NCBI GenBank assembly: GCA_018241665.1
Contig: JAFEDK010000005.1
Location: forward strand, 372,001-436,000
Source: Pseudomonadota bacterium
GTDB lineage: Bacteria; Pseudomonadota; Gammaproteobacteria; Burkholderiales; Rhodocyclaceae
Length of the DNA: 64,000 nucleotides
Direction: 5' to 3'
How positions within the stretch are numbered: the first letter of the stretch is position 1; the number at the start of each line of letters is the position of its first letter. Below are positions 10,814 through 18,937 of this stretch, piece by piece. The notes under the pieces were generated by a model that did not search any database, was not told where the DNA came from, and saw only the letters and a program-made list of their open reading frames with translations. The position numbers and the translations under genes were made by a program.

Positions 10814-12243
10814 GCTGCCACCCCGCTCGCGACCTGCTCCACCAGCGCGGCACGGGCTGCCTCGGCACCGGCCAGGCGGCCGAACACCACCGCGTTGCCG
10901 ATCGACAGGCCGCCACCCCCATAGCGCGCCCCGTGGAAACAGCCCAGCACCTCGCCCGCCGCGTAGAGACCGGGGATCGGCCGCTGATGCGCGTCGAGCA
11001 CGCGGGCCTGGCGGTCGATATCGAGGCCGGCGGCGGTCAGGCCGATGATCGCGGCGCGGATCTCCACCGCATAGAAGGGCCCCCGGCGGATCGGGAAGTA
11101 GGCCGGCGCCTTCTTGAAGAACTGGAAGTCGCCGCCGGCATCGCAGTCGGCGTTGTAGCGGGCCACGGTCTGCGCCAGCGCGGCGCCGTCGATGCCGACC
11201 CGGTCAGCCAGCGCCGCCAGGCTGTCCGCCACCTTGACGCGACCCGCCGCGACCTGGGCGCGCAGGGTCGGCTCCTCCCAGGTCGGGATGCTGATGCCGG
11301 CGTTGTAGGGGTCGAGGTACTTGGTGTTGGTGCTGGCTTCCACCAGCGCCTGTTCGTCGAAGATCGCCCAGGCCTTGCGCTCGGTCTGCGCATTGAGCAG
11401 GTAACCGCACACGCTGTACGGCGACAGCTCGGACATGAAGCGCCGGCCCTCCTTGTTCACCGCGATGATCCACGGCGGCAGGAAGGCCTCCAGCGACTTG
11501 CTGAAGCCCGAGGTGGGCAGCACCAGACCGGTGTCGTGGCCGACCACGCCGGCGCCGAGCTTTTCGGCCAGCGTGATGCCGTCGCCGAGCACATAGGGCA
11601 CGTCCTTGTGCACCGCCCAGGTCCAGCCCTCGTGGCAGGCCGACGGGTACAGGCGCGCAAGCATTTCCGGGTTGTTGCCGAAGCCGCCGCTGGTGATCAC
11701 CACCGTCGGGGCGCGCAACTCGGCGCCGGCGGCACGGATGCCGACGACCCGGCCGTCCTCGAAGAGGATCTCCTCGACGCGGCTGCCGAGGGCCGTATCG
11801 ATGCCCTTCGCCCCGGCCGCGTTGATCAGCGCATCGGCAATGCCGGAGCCCGCGCCCTGGCTGGAATGGCCGCGGGCCACCGTGTCCACGCCCGACTTAA
11901 CCAGCCATTCCTGGGGAAACTCGCTGCCCAGCTCGATCAGCCATTCCAGCGCGGCGCCGCAGTGGTCCGCGTAGTAGCGGATCAGGTCCGGGCGCAACTG
12001 CCACTGGTTGAGGGTCATCAGGTAGCCGTAGAGGTCGTCGGGCGTGTCGTCCATGATGCCGGCGGCCCGCTGCACGCTGGTGCCGCAGGCGTAGAACACC
12101 CCGCCCGACTGAGCGGTGGCGCCGCCGAGGCGACCGTCGGCCTCGACGATCATGCAGCGGGCGCCCTCTTTATGAGCCATCAGCGCGGCGGCCAGGCCGG
12201 CGCCGCCCCCGCCGACGATGATTACGTCGTAATCCCATTCCAT
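10810..12243 (-). CDS. FAD-dependent oxidoreductase, KstD/fumarate reductase-like
   Basis: This 477-residue flavoprotein belongs to the succinate dehydrogenase/fumarate reductase/3-ketosteroid delta1-dehydrogenase superfamily. The Rossmann motif is VIIVGGGGAGLAAALMA, followed by GGATAQSGGVFYACG, and the C-terminal FAD-binding motif is PGLYAAGEVLG with YGGGGLSIGNAVVFGRLAG. Members remove two hydrogens next to a ketone or reduce a C=C bond. No signal peptide is present, so it acts in the cytoplasm, unlike the exported homologue at 18938. It is translationally coupled to the SDR at 10031. The substrate and direction of reaction cannot be told from sequence. Confidence 0.9.
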   Translation of the reverse strand: MEWDYDVIIVGGGGAGLAAALMAHKEGARCMIVEADGRLGGATAQSGGVFYACGTSVQRAAGIMDDTPDDLYGYLMTLNQWQLRPDLIRYYADHCGAALEWLIELGSEFPQEWLVKSGVDTVARGHSSQGAGSGIADALINAAGAKGIDTALGSRVEEILFEDGRVVGIRAAGAELRAPTVVITSGGFGNNPEMLARLYPSACHEGWTWAVHKDVPYVLGDGITLAEKLGAGVVGHDTGLVLPTSGFSKSLEAFLPPWIIAVNKEGRRFMSELSPYSVCGYLLNAQTERKAWAIFDEQALVEASTNTKYLDPYNAGISIPTWEEPTLRAQVAAGRVKVADSLAALADRVGIDGAALAQTVARYNADCDAGGDFQFFKKAPAYFPIRRGPFYAVEIRAAIIGLTAAGLDIDRQARVLDAHQRPIPGLYAAGEVLGCFHGARYGGGGLSIGNAVVFGRLAGAEAARAALVEQVASGVAA

Positions 12244-12267
12244 CCTTGGTCTCTCTTTCCTGTGTGC

Positions 12268-12328
12268 TTGGGCGAATGAATTCGCCCCTACGTGTCGGTT
12301 GCCTGTGGGGGCCAGTTCATTCGTCCCA
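12268..12328. repeat. degenerate, inside-out copy of the palindromic repeat
   Basis: Here the right half (GGGCGAATGAATTCGCCCCT) comes first and a damaged left half (GTGGGGGCCAGTTCATTCGT) follows after 13 bases. The order is reversed relative to full copies and matches the copy at 53379-53445, with which it also shares a GTCGGT-TGCC centre. It lies in the 102-base gap between the SnoaL gene at 12346 and the flavoprotein gene, inside an operon. Confidence 0.75.
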
Positions 12329-12345
12329 CGGGAAGGCCCGGTGTG

Positions 12346-12813
12346 TCACGGAATCTTGCTGAACGCCCACGCGAAGACCCGCTCGTCGCCGTGGCGGGCG
12401 GTGATGGTCAGCTTGACCTTGCAGACCTTCCAGCCGGCCGCCCCGCGGACCAGCTGGCTGGTGTAGTAGCCATAGAGGAAGCAGGCGTGGTCCTGCCCTT
12501 CGTGCTTCAGGAAGTGGCCAGCGTGCATGTAGGAGATGCAGGTGGCCGTATCGCCGTCGATGCGGTGACGGTGGTTGGTGCTGAGGTGCTGGGTCGCATC
12601 GAAGCCGGCCAGACCGCGCACCCGGTGCACCCACTCGTCGGCTCCCATCTCCAGCTCCAGCTCCGGATCGAAGCTGGTGTAGTCGATGCCGACCCGCTCG
12701 GTGAGGATGGAGCGCAGCAACTTCCAGTCGCGGGTATCGAGGGCAGTGGCGTAACTGATGATGACGTCGCTGATGGCCAGGCGGTCGGCGATCAGGTCGG
12801 AGGTGGCGCTCAT
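12346..12813 (-). CDS. SnoaL-like (NTF2 fold) protein, BaiE-like
   Basis: A 155-residue protein of the SnoaL_4/NTF2-like fold, the fold of scytalone dehydratase and bile acid 7-alpha-dehydratase BaiE. A Tyr and Asp five residues apart (SYATALD) and a His (ATQHLST) match in spacing the Tyr-Asp-His set known from BaiE. A dehydratase role on a polycyclic substrate is therefore possible, but the fold is also used by non-enzymes and by Rieske beta subunits. CAGGAG lies six bases upstream of the start. It is the least similar of six SnoaL proteins in the window, lacking their GRYxDxY motif. It sits fifth in the operon starting at 17246. Confidence 0.82.
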   Translation of the reverse strand: MSATSDLIADRLAISDVIISYATALDTRDWKLLRSILTERVGIDYTSFDPELELEMGADEWVHRVRGLAGFDATQHLSTNHRHRIDGDTATCISYMHAGHFLKHEGQDHACFLYGYYTSQLVRGAAGWKVCKVKLTITARHGDERVFAWAFSKIP

Positions 12814-12870
12814 GAGAACTCCTGACGGGCGGGATCTACACGAATGGACATGGGAGCCTTTCTGTCCGAC

Positions 12871-13434
12871 TCAGCGGGGCAGTAGCATGCCGAGCACGAA
12901 ATAGGAGAAGTCGCGGCCGTCCCGGGTCGGGACAGTGGCCGGCACCTCCGGGTTATGCACGTCGATCAGCGGTGCGCCGGCAAAGTCCGCCAAGGTGCTG
13001 CGCACAGGCTCGACCCGGTTCCAGTCCACCACCGACTGGCGGTGGCGGATCGCCCATACGCCGTCGATACACTCGAAGCGGTCGAGGTAGCGACCGCCGG
13101 CCACGATGTCGAAGGTCTGGCTCCCCTGCGCCACCTGCAGCACCAGCGACCAGTAGGTTTCGGCGCCGGCCTCCTCGCCGCGCAGGTCGATCAGGGTGTT
13201 GCTGACCACGTGGCGGGTGACGTTCATGGCCGCATGCACCGGCCACAGCCATTCGATGAAGCCCTCGGCGCTGCCGGCATAGAGCGGCGCGTGGTCGTCG
13301 GTGCCACCGGGATGCCAGCAGGACAAGGCCAGCGCCTTGTCCATGCGGTCGAGGCCACGGCAGTAGCGGTGGATGACTTCGGTGATGGCCCACTTGGCGG
13401 CCAGTTCGTCGTGAGTGGGGGCGCGCACGCTCAT
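12871..13434 (-). CDS. SnoaL-like (NTF2 fold) protein, BaiE-like
   Basis: A 187-residue SnoaL_4 protein. It shows RYCRGLD (Tyr and Asp five apart), a His in VTRHVVSN, and the family motif GGRYLDRFE followed by W-x-I-R-x-RQSVVDW. These match the other island SnoaL proteins at 34903, 37779, 30492 and 31016 and the Tyr-Asp-His set of BaiE-type dehydratases. About 25 extra residues at the C-terminus, ending in FSYFVLGMLLPR, distinguish it. It lies 10 bases after the old yellow enzyme gene and 57 bases before the next SnoaL gene, so the two SnoaL proteins are probably made together. A dehydratase or isomerase role is inferred. Confidence 0.83.
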   Translation of the reverse strand: MSVRAPTHDELAAKWAITEVIHRYCRGLDRMDKALALSCWHPGGTDDHAPLYAGSAEGFIEWLWPVHAAMNVTRHVVSNTLIDLRGEEAGAETYWSLVLQVAQGSQTFDIVAGGRYLDRFECIDGVWAIRHRQSVVDWNRVEPVRSTLADFAGAPLIDVHNPEVPATVPTRDGRDFSYFVLGMLLPR

Positions 13435-13444
13435 GCTTGCCGCC

Positions 13445-14593
13445 TCAACCGGTCACGTCCGCCGACACCGGCACCAGGGGGGCATCGGTGGGCAGCAGGT
13501 CGTCGCGGGTGCTGTGGCCGTGGAAGGGATAGTCGGTGTAGCCCTCGGCGCCCTGGGTGTAGTAGCTGGCGATGTCCGGACGGTTGATCGACCAACCGTG
13601 CCGGAAGCGTTCGGCCAGATCCGGATTGGCGATGAAGGCCTGGCCGAAGCCCACCAGGTCGGCGCCGCCGCGGGCGATGAGGTCGGCGGCGCTCTGGCGG
13701 GTGAAGCTGGCGACGGTCATGAAGGGACCGTCGAAGAGCGGCCTCAGGGTGCCGTACACATCCCAGTCCATGCCGTAATTGCCCACCTGCAGATAGGCGA
13801 TGTGGCGCTTCGACAGTTCGCGCGTGACGTAGGAATACGTGGCCGGCGCGTCGTCGTCGAACACATTGTGGAAAGTCCATCCCGGCGACAGCTTGACCGC
13901 CACGAAGCCCGAACCCTGGTCGGCGGTGATGGCATCGACGATGGCCAGCAGGAAGCGGGCACGGTTTTCCAGGCTGCCACCGAACTCGTCGCGGCGCAGG
14001 TTGGTGTTGGTGGACAGGAACTGCATGGGCAGGTAGCCGCTGGCGGCATGGATCTCGACGCCATCGAAGCCGGCCTCCTTCGCCAGGGCGGCGCTGCGGC
14101 GGTAGTCCTCGATCACCGCATAGACCTCGTCGGTGGCGAGGGCACGGGGTTCCGGATAAGGACGCTTGGGGCGCGGGCAGGTGACGGTGTAGTGGCGGGC
14201 CGTCGGGTCGGGCTGCACCGCCGACGGGGCCACCGGCTGTGCGCCGCCCAGCATCAGCGGGTCGGACAGGCGGCCGACGTGCATGATCTGGGCGAAGATC
14301 GCGCCACCGGCTTCATGCACGGCGTCGGTCACCCTGCGCCAGCCCGCCCCATGGGCGGCGTTGCACAAACCGGGCGAGAACAGGTAGCCCTTGCCCATCT
14401 CGCTGGGGTAAACACCCTCGCTGACGATCAGCCCGGCACTGGCGCGCTGCTGGTAGTGCAGCACGTTCAGGTCGGTGGGCACCCCGTCGAGGCCCGAGCG
14501 GTTACGGGTCATGGGTGCCATCACCAGGCGGTTCTTGAGGGTGACATTGCCGATGCGGAGCGGCTTGAACAACACGTCGATAGCTGCGGTCAT
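13445..14593 (-). CDS. old yellow enzyme family flavin oxidoreductase with altered active-site residues
   Basis: This 382-residue FMN-binding TIM-barrel protein belongs to the old yellow enzyme family, which reduces activated C=C bonds with NAD(P)H. The N-terminus LFKPLRIGNVTLKNRLVMAP and the C-terminal FGQAFIANPDLAERF are typical. At the substrate-binding pair the sequence is EIHAASGYL: H182 is kept but the partner Asn/His is S185. The usual proton-donating Tyr in D-E-Y-G-G-S is F204 (RRDEFGGSLENR). Both changes are read directly from the DNA. It may use another proton donor or work as a dehydrogenase. It lies 28 bases after the MDR gene in the operon starting at 17246. Confidence 0.9.
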   Translation of the reverse strand: MTAAIDVLFKPLRIGNVTLKNRLVMAPMTRNRSGLDGVPTDLNVLHYQQRASAGLIVSEGVYPSEMGKGYLFSPGLCNAAHGAGWRRVTDAVHEAGGAIFAQIMHVGRLSDPLMLGGAQPVAPSAVQPDPTARHYTVTCPRPKRPYPEPRALATDEVYAVIEDYRRSAALAKEAGFDGVEIHAASGYLPMQFLSTNTNLRRDEFGGSLENRARFLLAIVDAITADQGSGFVAVKLSPGWTFHNVFDDDAPATYSYVTRELSKRHIAYLQVGNYGMDWDVYGTLRPLFDGPFMTVASFTRQSAADLIARGGADLVGFGQAFIANPDLAERFRHGWSINRPDIASYYTQGAEGYTDYPFHGHSTRDDLLPTDAPLVPVSADVTG

Positions 14594-14621
14594 GGGAGTC
14601 GGGCCTTATCGTGAAGAAGGG

Positions 14622-15623
14622 TCAGGAGATGCGGACGAGTTGCTTGCCGAGGCTCCGCCCGGCCAGCAGATCAAGCAGTGCCTGCGGAGCGTTCTCCAGC
14701 CCGTCGGCAACGGTTTCCCGATAGTGGATGCGGCCGGCCGCGACATGGCCGGACAGCGCGTCGATGGCCACCGGCCAGCGTGCCGGGTGGTCGCCGACGA
14801 TGAAGCCCTGCAGCTTCACGCGGTTGACGATCAGTGGCAGCAGGCGGCGCAGGCCCGTCGGGCTGGGGTGGTCCACCTCGGAAATGGCGCCGCACAGGGC
14901 CACCCGCGCAAAGGGATTCAGGCGGCCGACCAGCGCGTCGAGCACCGCGCCGCCGACGTTGTCGAAGATGCAGTCGATACCCTGCGGCACCGCCGCCTTG
15001 AGCTGCTGGCGGAAGTCCTCGGCGCGGTAGTCGAGGCAGGCGTGAAAGCCCAGGTCCTCCACCACGTGGCGGCACTTGTCGGGCCCGCCGGCCACGCCGA
15101 CCACGCGGCAACCGGCAATACGCGCCAGCTGGCCGGCCACACCGCCGACACCGCCCGACGCGGCGGTGACCACCACCGTCTCGCCGGCCTGCGGCGCGCA
15201 CAGGTCCATCAGTCCGACCCACGCGGTGACACCGGGCATGCCGGCCACGCCGAGACCGGCCGACAGCGGCACACGGCTGGTGTCCACATGGCGCAATGCG
15301 TGGCCCGGCAGCGTGCCGTAGCGCTGCCAGCCGAGGGGGCCGGCCACCGCGTCGCCAACCGCGAAATCGGCATGGCGCGACGCGACGACGACACCGGCGG
15401 TATCGCCGACCATCACGTCGCCGAGGGCCACCGGCTCGGCGTAGGTCCGGATGTCCATCATGCGGCCACGCATGTAGGGGTCGATGGACAGCCACTGGTT
15501 GCGTACCAGCACCTCGCCGTCGGCGGGCTCCGGCAACGGCCCTGTCTCGACGCGGAAGTTGGCGGTGGAAGGCTTGCCGTCGGGCCGGCTGGCGAGGACG
15601 ACTTTCAGGTTGGTTTCGGCCAT
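14622..15623 (-). CDS. NADP-dependent oxidoreductase, zinc-free MDR family (CurA/leukotriene reductase-like)
   Basis: A 333-residue medium-chain dehydrogenase/reductase without zinc ligands. It has NQWLSIDPYMRGRM near residue 50, VVVTAASGGVGGVAGQLARI as nucleotide-binding loop and DCIFDNVGGAVLDALVG downstream, all typical of NADP-dependent alkenal/one oxidoreductases that reduce C=C bonds conjugated to a carbonyl. It starts three bases after the GMC oxidoreductase stop. A second, divergent member lies at 28074. In this operon it could reduce or protect against an unsaturated ketone intermediate; that is inference. Confidence 0.9.
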   Translation of the reverse strand: MAETNLKVVLASRPDGKPSTANFRVETGPLPEPADGEVLVRNQWLSIDPYMRGRMMDIRTYAEPVALGDVMVGDTAGVVVASRHADFAVGDAVAGPLGWQRYGTLPGHALRHVDTSRVPLSAGLGVAGMPGVTAWVGLMDLCAPQAGETVVVTAASGGVGGVAGQLARIAGCRVVGVAGGPDKCRHVVEDLGFHACLDYRAEDFRQQLKAAVPQGIDCIFDNVGGAVLDALVGRLNPFARVALCGAISEVDHPSPTGLRRLLPLIVNRVKLQGFIVGDHPARWPVAIDALSGHVAAGRIHYRETVADGLENAPQALLDLLAGRSLGKQLVRIS

Positions 15624-15626
15624 CGC

Positions 15627-17246
15627 TCAGCCCCCCGCCCGATCGGCCAGGATCAGCTTGGAGGCCTGCCAGCCCAGCGCCATCGCCGGCCCGTTGGTAT
15701 TGCCGGAGATCGGCGCCGGCATCACCGAACAGTCCGCCGCGCGCAGGCCCTGCACGCCGCGCACGCGCAGGCGTTCATCCACCACCGATGCCGCGTCGCG
15801 GCCCATCCGGCAGGTGGCGACGGCATGGGTGCCGCACAGGGAGGCGCGGCGGAACAGGTCGAGGATCTGCTCATCGGTCTCACAGGCGACGCCGGGGCCG
15901 AGTTCCTCGCCGACATAGCCGGCCAGCGCCGGCTGACGCATGTAGCGGCGCATGTAGCGGAACATGTCGATGGCGGCGCGGCAGTCCTCGTCGGTGCTCA
16001 GCCAGTTGGGCTTGATGTCCATCGCGGCATTCGGGTCGGCGGAGGTGATGGCCATTTCACCTTCGCTGCTCAGGCGCACCAGCTGGCCGTAGGCGGTGAT
16101 GCCCGGCTGGTCCTCGACGCCGTCCGGCACCGGGAAGTTGTCGTCGCTGCGCGGATAGGTGAAGGCCGACAGGTAGAGCTGGGCGTCCGGCGTCTTCACC
16201 GCCTTCGAGGTACGCACGAAGGCGCCCACCTCGAAGGGCCCGGTGGCCATCGGGCCGCTGCGCAGCAGGTAGTACTCCAGCACGCTGCGCACCAGGCCGA
16301 GGCCTCGGAAACGGTGGTTGAGGCCCTTGTCGTTCTTCAGGCGGAAGGGCAGCAGGAAGCCCAGGTGTTCGCGCATGCGACGGCCCACATCGGGCGCATC
16401 CACCAGCACCGGCACGCCAGCCTTCTGCAGCACCGCGCCGGGGCCGATGCCGGACAGCTGCAGGATCTTCGGCGTCAGCATCGCACCGCCGGACAGGATC
16501 ACCTCGCCGCGGCAGCGGTAGCTGACCGCTTCTCCCTGCTGCCGGCCAGCTACGCCGACCGCCCGCGTGCCGTCGAACAGCACCCGGTCCACGTGCACGC
16601 CGGTGATCACCTTCAGGTTGGGCCGCCGCCGGGCCGGCTCCAGGAAGGCCTTGGCGGAGCTCCAGCGCCGCCCCTTGTGGATGGTGTGGGCGTAATAGCC
16701 GACGCCTTCCTGGTCCTCCCGGTTGAGGTCGTCCTTGCGCTGCAGGCCCATGTCCTGGCCGGCGCGGATCATCGCCTCGCTGACCGGGTAGCGGAACTTG
16801 CCGGCGCTGACGTGCAGCGGCCCACCCACGCCGCGCAGCTCGTCGGCGCCGAGGTCATGGTTCTCGATGGTGCGGAAGACTTCCTTCATCGTCGCCCAGT
16901 TCCAGTCGGCACCGGCCGCGTCGCCCCAGGCCTCATAGTCTTCCGGCTGGCCGCGCACGTAGATCATGCCGTTGATGGCGCTGGAGCCGCCGAGGCCCTT
17001 GCCGCGCACCCACATCTCGCCGGCCGGCTGGCCCGGCAGGCGCGGCTGCTGGACCGGAAAATGCCAGGCATGGGCCGGCATCGCAACCAGCTTGGCGAAG
17101 CCCTTGGGCATGTTCACCAGCGGCGTCGCGTTGTGATCGCCGGCCTCCAGCAGCAGCACGCGGCTGCGCCCGTCCTCCGACAGGCGGTTGGCCAGCACGC
17201 AGCCGGCCGAGCCGGCGCCGACGACGATGTAATCGTAGTGTTCCAT
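15627..17246 (-). CDS. GMC-family FAD oxidoreductase (choline/alcohol dehydrogenase-like)
   Basis: A 539-residue glucose-methanol-choline oxidoreductase. It has the FAD motif [18 protein letters not shown], the GMC signature around [29 protein letters not shown], and the C-terminal [13 protein letters not shown]. Members oxidise alcohols to aldehydes or ketones and pass electrons to oxygen or to a quinone or cytochrome acceptor. No export signal is seen. It is the first gene of the operon 17246 to 10031, with GGAGGAG upstream of the start and an 18-bp palindrome (17303-17320) in its promoter region. It probably carries out an early alcohol oxidation of the pathway; the substrate is unknown. 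Confidence 0.92.
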   Translation of the reverse strand: MEHYDYIVVGAGSAGCVLANRLSEDGRSRVLLLEAGDHNATPLVNMPKGFAKLVAMPAHAWHFPVQQPRLPGQPAGEMWVRGKGLGGSSAINGMIYVRGQPEDYEAWGDAAGADWNWATMKEVFRTIENHDLGADELRGVGGPLHVSAGKFRYPVSEAMIRAGQDMGLQRKDDLNREDQEGVGYYAHTIHKGRRWSSAKAFLEPARRRPNLKVITGVHVDRVLFDGTRAVGVAGRQQGEAVSYRCRGEVILSGGAMLTPKILQLSGIGPGAVLQKAGVPVLVDAPDVGRRMREHLGFLLPFRLKNDKGLNHRFRGLGLVRSVLEYYLLRSGPMATGPFEVGAFVRTSKAVKTPDAQLYLSAFTYPRSDDNFPVPDGVEDQPGITAYGQLVRLSSEGEMAITSADPNAAMDIKPNWLSTDEDCRAAIDMFRYMRRYMRQPALAGYVGEELGPGVACETDEQILDLFRRASLCGTHAVATCRMGRDAASVVDERLRVRGVQGLRAADCSVMPAPISGNTNGPAMALGWQASKLILADRAGG

Positions 17247-17302
17247 GAATGCCGTTCTCCTCCAGCCCCATGCGACATCGCGCGGCGGCTGCGTTCTTTT
17301 TT

Positions 17303-17320
17303 ACAAACAAAATTGTTTGT
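17303..17320. promoter_or_regulatory. A/T-rich motif of the catabolic island, site b (perfect palindrome)
   Basis: ACAAACAA and TTGTTTGT form perfect 8-bp arms around two A residues. It lies 57-74 bases upstream of the GMC start at 17246. The ACAAACA arm resembles operators of TtgR/AcrR-type TetR regulators, and such a regulator gene lies at 63414-64000. It is the most symmetrical of the eight related sites. Confidence 0.62.
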
Positions 17321-17414
17321 TTGTTTAATCCTACTCCGCTTTGGTGCAAAAACCAAGGGGCAGAAGCGAAGCCCTTGTTCCACACCGGGGGGCGGGGCTT
17401 GTGGTCTGGACTTT

Positions 17415-17481
17415 GTGGGGGCGAATTCATTCGCCCATGGAGCTTGATCAACCCTCGGAGGGCGAATGAATTCGCCCCTAC
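17415..17481. repeat. 67-bp palindromic repeat element, copy 3
   Basis: Full copy with GTGGGGGCG at the left end and the variant CGCCCCTAC at the right end. The centre reads ATGGAGCTTGATCAACCCTC, related to the centres at 27010 and 45575. It lies between the GMC promoter and the next copy. Confidence 0.93.
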
Positions 17482-17536
17482 GGTTTCTTCCGGCTCAGAG
17501 TTGCTTCTCCCCGAGCCGAACCTGTTGGGGCTGGGG

Positions 17537-17575
17537 CTGGGACTGTGGGCTGGGACTGTGGGCTGGGACTGTGGG
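17537..17575. repeat. three tandem 13-base repeats abutting a palindromic element
   Basis: CTGGGACTGTGGG occurs three times without interruption, and the last copy runs into the left end of the element at 17571. A related fourfold 13-base repeat stands in the same position beside the element at 48342. The shared TGTGGG end suggests that the repeats grew out of the element border by slippage. Confidence 0.92.
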
Positions 17576-17637
17576 GGCGAATTCATTCGCCCGCAGTGGT
17601 CACTCCACGTGCGGAGGGCGAATGAATTCGCCCCCAC
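17571..17637. repeat. 67-bp palindromic repeat element, copy 4
   Basis: Full copy with perfect 24-base ends and the centre AGTGGTCACTCCACGTGCGG, closely related to those at 27010 and 48342. It lies about 60 bases beyond the stop of the hemerythrin gene, on its downstream side. Confidence 0.94.
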
Positions 17638-17700
17638 AGTTCTCTTGCGCCCACCGTATCTCTTGCCCCCCAGGGGCTCCTCCGAACCTCCAGAGGTGCC

Positions 17701-18147
17701 TTACTCGGGCAGCGTGACGTTGCGACGCAGTACCACCGGCTTGCCGCCGGCGCTTTTCTTGACCAGCCAGTGGGCCAGCGCGGAATCCAGGTAGTCGGCA
17801 TGGCTCGGGAACCAGCGCGCCAGCTCGGTGGCGAACTCGCGGCCGATGGCGATGTTGCCGGCGGCCACCAGCGGCTCGACCTCGCGGGCCGAAGCCAGCA
17901 CCGCGTTATGGTCGTCCATGTGGCAGTCGGCGGCCGGGAAGTCGCTCGCCTCCATCCACGCCTTCTCGTCGGCGAAATGCTTCTCGGCATGCTCGATGAA
18001 GGCGCGCACGTTGGCGGCCAGTTCGGCGTCGGCACAGGTGAGCATGGCGTTCACCACGTCCACGAACTCCCGGTGGGTGTCGTCCATCGGCGTGTAGCCG
18101 AGCAGGTAATTGTCGGTCCACGGCAGGCCGTTCGTTTCTTCGCTCAT
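17701..18147 (-). CDS. bacteriohemerythrin
   Basis: A single-domain hemerythrin of 148 residues that binds oxygen at a di-iron site, used for oxygen storage, transport or sensing in the cytoplasm. The seven ligands are visible: H25 in DDTHREF, H57 and E61 in HFADE, H76 and H80 in CHMDDH, and H116 and D121 in SHADYLD. The length fits the family, with about 20 extra residues at the C-terminus. It lies 38 bases downstream of the TetR gene on the same strand and may share its transcript. Beside oxygen-dependent Rieske genes it might supply oxygen to oxygenases; that is speculation. Confidence 0.93.
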   Translation of the reverse strand: MSEETNGLPWTDNYLLGYTPMDDTHREFVDVVNAMLTCADAELAANVRAFIEHAEKHFADEKAWMEASDFPAADCHMDDHNAVLASAREVEPLVAAGNIAIGREFATELARWFPSHADYLDSALAHWLVKKSAGGKPVVLRRNVTLPE

Positions 18148-18185
18148 TGCTGTCTCCTTGTGATCTTGTGTTGTGTTTTACCGCA

Positions 18186-18773
18186 TCAGTATCCCAGAGC
18201 GGCCAGCTCCTTGGCCAGATAGGCCTTTTGCCCGTCCCCCGACCAGTCCGTCGCGTCGAACAGGGAATGGATGGCGATACCCAGCAGTTGCACCAGCAGG
18301 CGCCGGGCGGCGATACCCACCTCGTCCGGCACCACGCGGCAGCGCCCGGCGGCAACCCGCGCCTCCAGCACGCGCTGCAGGATGGAACGCGCGTTCTCGG
18401 CCTGGGCGCGCTGCTCGGCGGCGAAATCCGCATCCACCAGGGCCATCTGCCAGAACGCGAAATAGACCTTCCACTCCCCCAGCCGGGCCGGGTCCAGCGG
18501 CAGCAGCGCCTCGATGCTGCCCTGCAGGTCGGCCGGGTCCAGCGCCAGCACCTCGTCCACCCGCTGCTGGGCGTCGAGCGCCGACGAGCGGTAGGTGTAC
18601 AGCAGCAGCTCGCGCTTGCTGGCGAAGTAGTGGGTGACGATGGTCGTGCTGAATCCGGCCTCCGCGGCGATCTGGCGCATCGTCACCGCGTCCAGCCCGA
18701 CGCGGGAAATGATGTCGGTGGCGATGCGGGCGATCTGCCGGCGGCGGCTTTCGTGGTCGACGGGTGCAGGCAT
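18186..18773 (-). CDS. TetR-family transcriptional regulator
   Basis: A TetR regulator of about 195 residues with an N-terminal helix-turn-helix (RRQIARIATDIISRVGLDAV, then TMRQIAAEAGFSTTIVTHYF) and a C-terminal ligand domain without recognisable specificity. The start at ATG 18773 is chosen because GAAGAG lies seven bases upstream; a TTG start at 18788 is also open. It is divergent from the flavoprotein operon at 18938. A perfect 20-bp palindrome (18804-18823) lies between them, so it most likely represses itself and the flavoprotein operon. Its ligand is likely a pathway intermediate, by inference. Confidence 0.92.
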   Translation of the reverse strand: MPAPVDHESRRRQIARIATDIISRVGLDAVTMRQIAAEAGFSTTIVTHYFASKRELLLYTYRSSALDAQQRVDEVLALDPADLQGSIEALLPLDPARLGEWKVYFAFWQMALVDADFAAEQRAQAENARSILQRVLEARVAAGRCRVVPDEVGIAARRLLVQLLGIAIHSLFDATDWSGDGQKAYLAKELAALGY

Positions 18774-18803
18774 GTGTTGACTCTTCAATCAGGCTTGGTC
18801 TAG

Positions 18804-18823
18804 TTTACAACACGTGTTGTAAA
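18804..18823. promoter_or_regulatory. perfect 20-bp palindrome, likely TetR operator
   Basis: The sequence TTTACAACACGTGTTGTAAA is fully symmetrical. It is 31-50 bases upstream of the TetR start and about 115 bases upstream of the divergent flavoprotein start. Length, symmetry and location fit an operator of the adjacent TetR protein. It differs from the A/T-rich motif shared by other island promoters, so it should belong to a separate control circuit. Confidence 0.8.
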
Positions 18824-18937
18824 TAAAAAAAGGCGCGGCGCAACAAAGCTCCGGACAAACCGGACAGGCACCGCGCTGGAGACTCGGCAGGCCCCGGACA
18901 AGGCCCGCCCCAAGACGAAAATCCAAAGGAGAACGTG

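Larger units (their letters stand above)
17247..17700. other. intergenic region with promoter palindrome, tandem repeat and two repeat elements
   Basis: The gap of 454 bases holds no gene. It contains the palindrome at 17303-17320 next to the GMC start, two full 67-bp elements (17415-17481, 17571-17637) and a threefold 13-base tandem repeat (17537-17575) that runs into the second element. Both neighbours are on the minus strand, so it combines the 3' end of the hemerythrin gene and the promoter of the GMC operon. Confidence 0.8.

Noticed and set aside
12871..13434. SnoaL proteins as normal beta subunits of ring-hydroxylating dioxygenases
   Set aside because: At 12346 and 12871 no Rieske alpha gene is adjacent and the Tyr-Asp-His set points to a dehydratase. 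The beta-subunit idea is kept only as an alternative for 34903.
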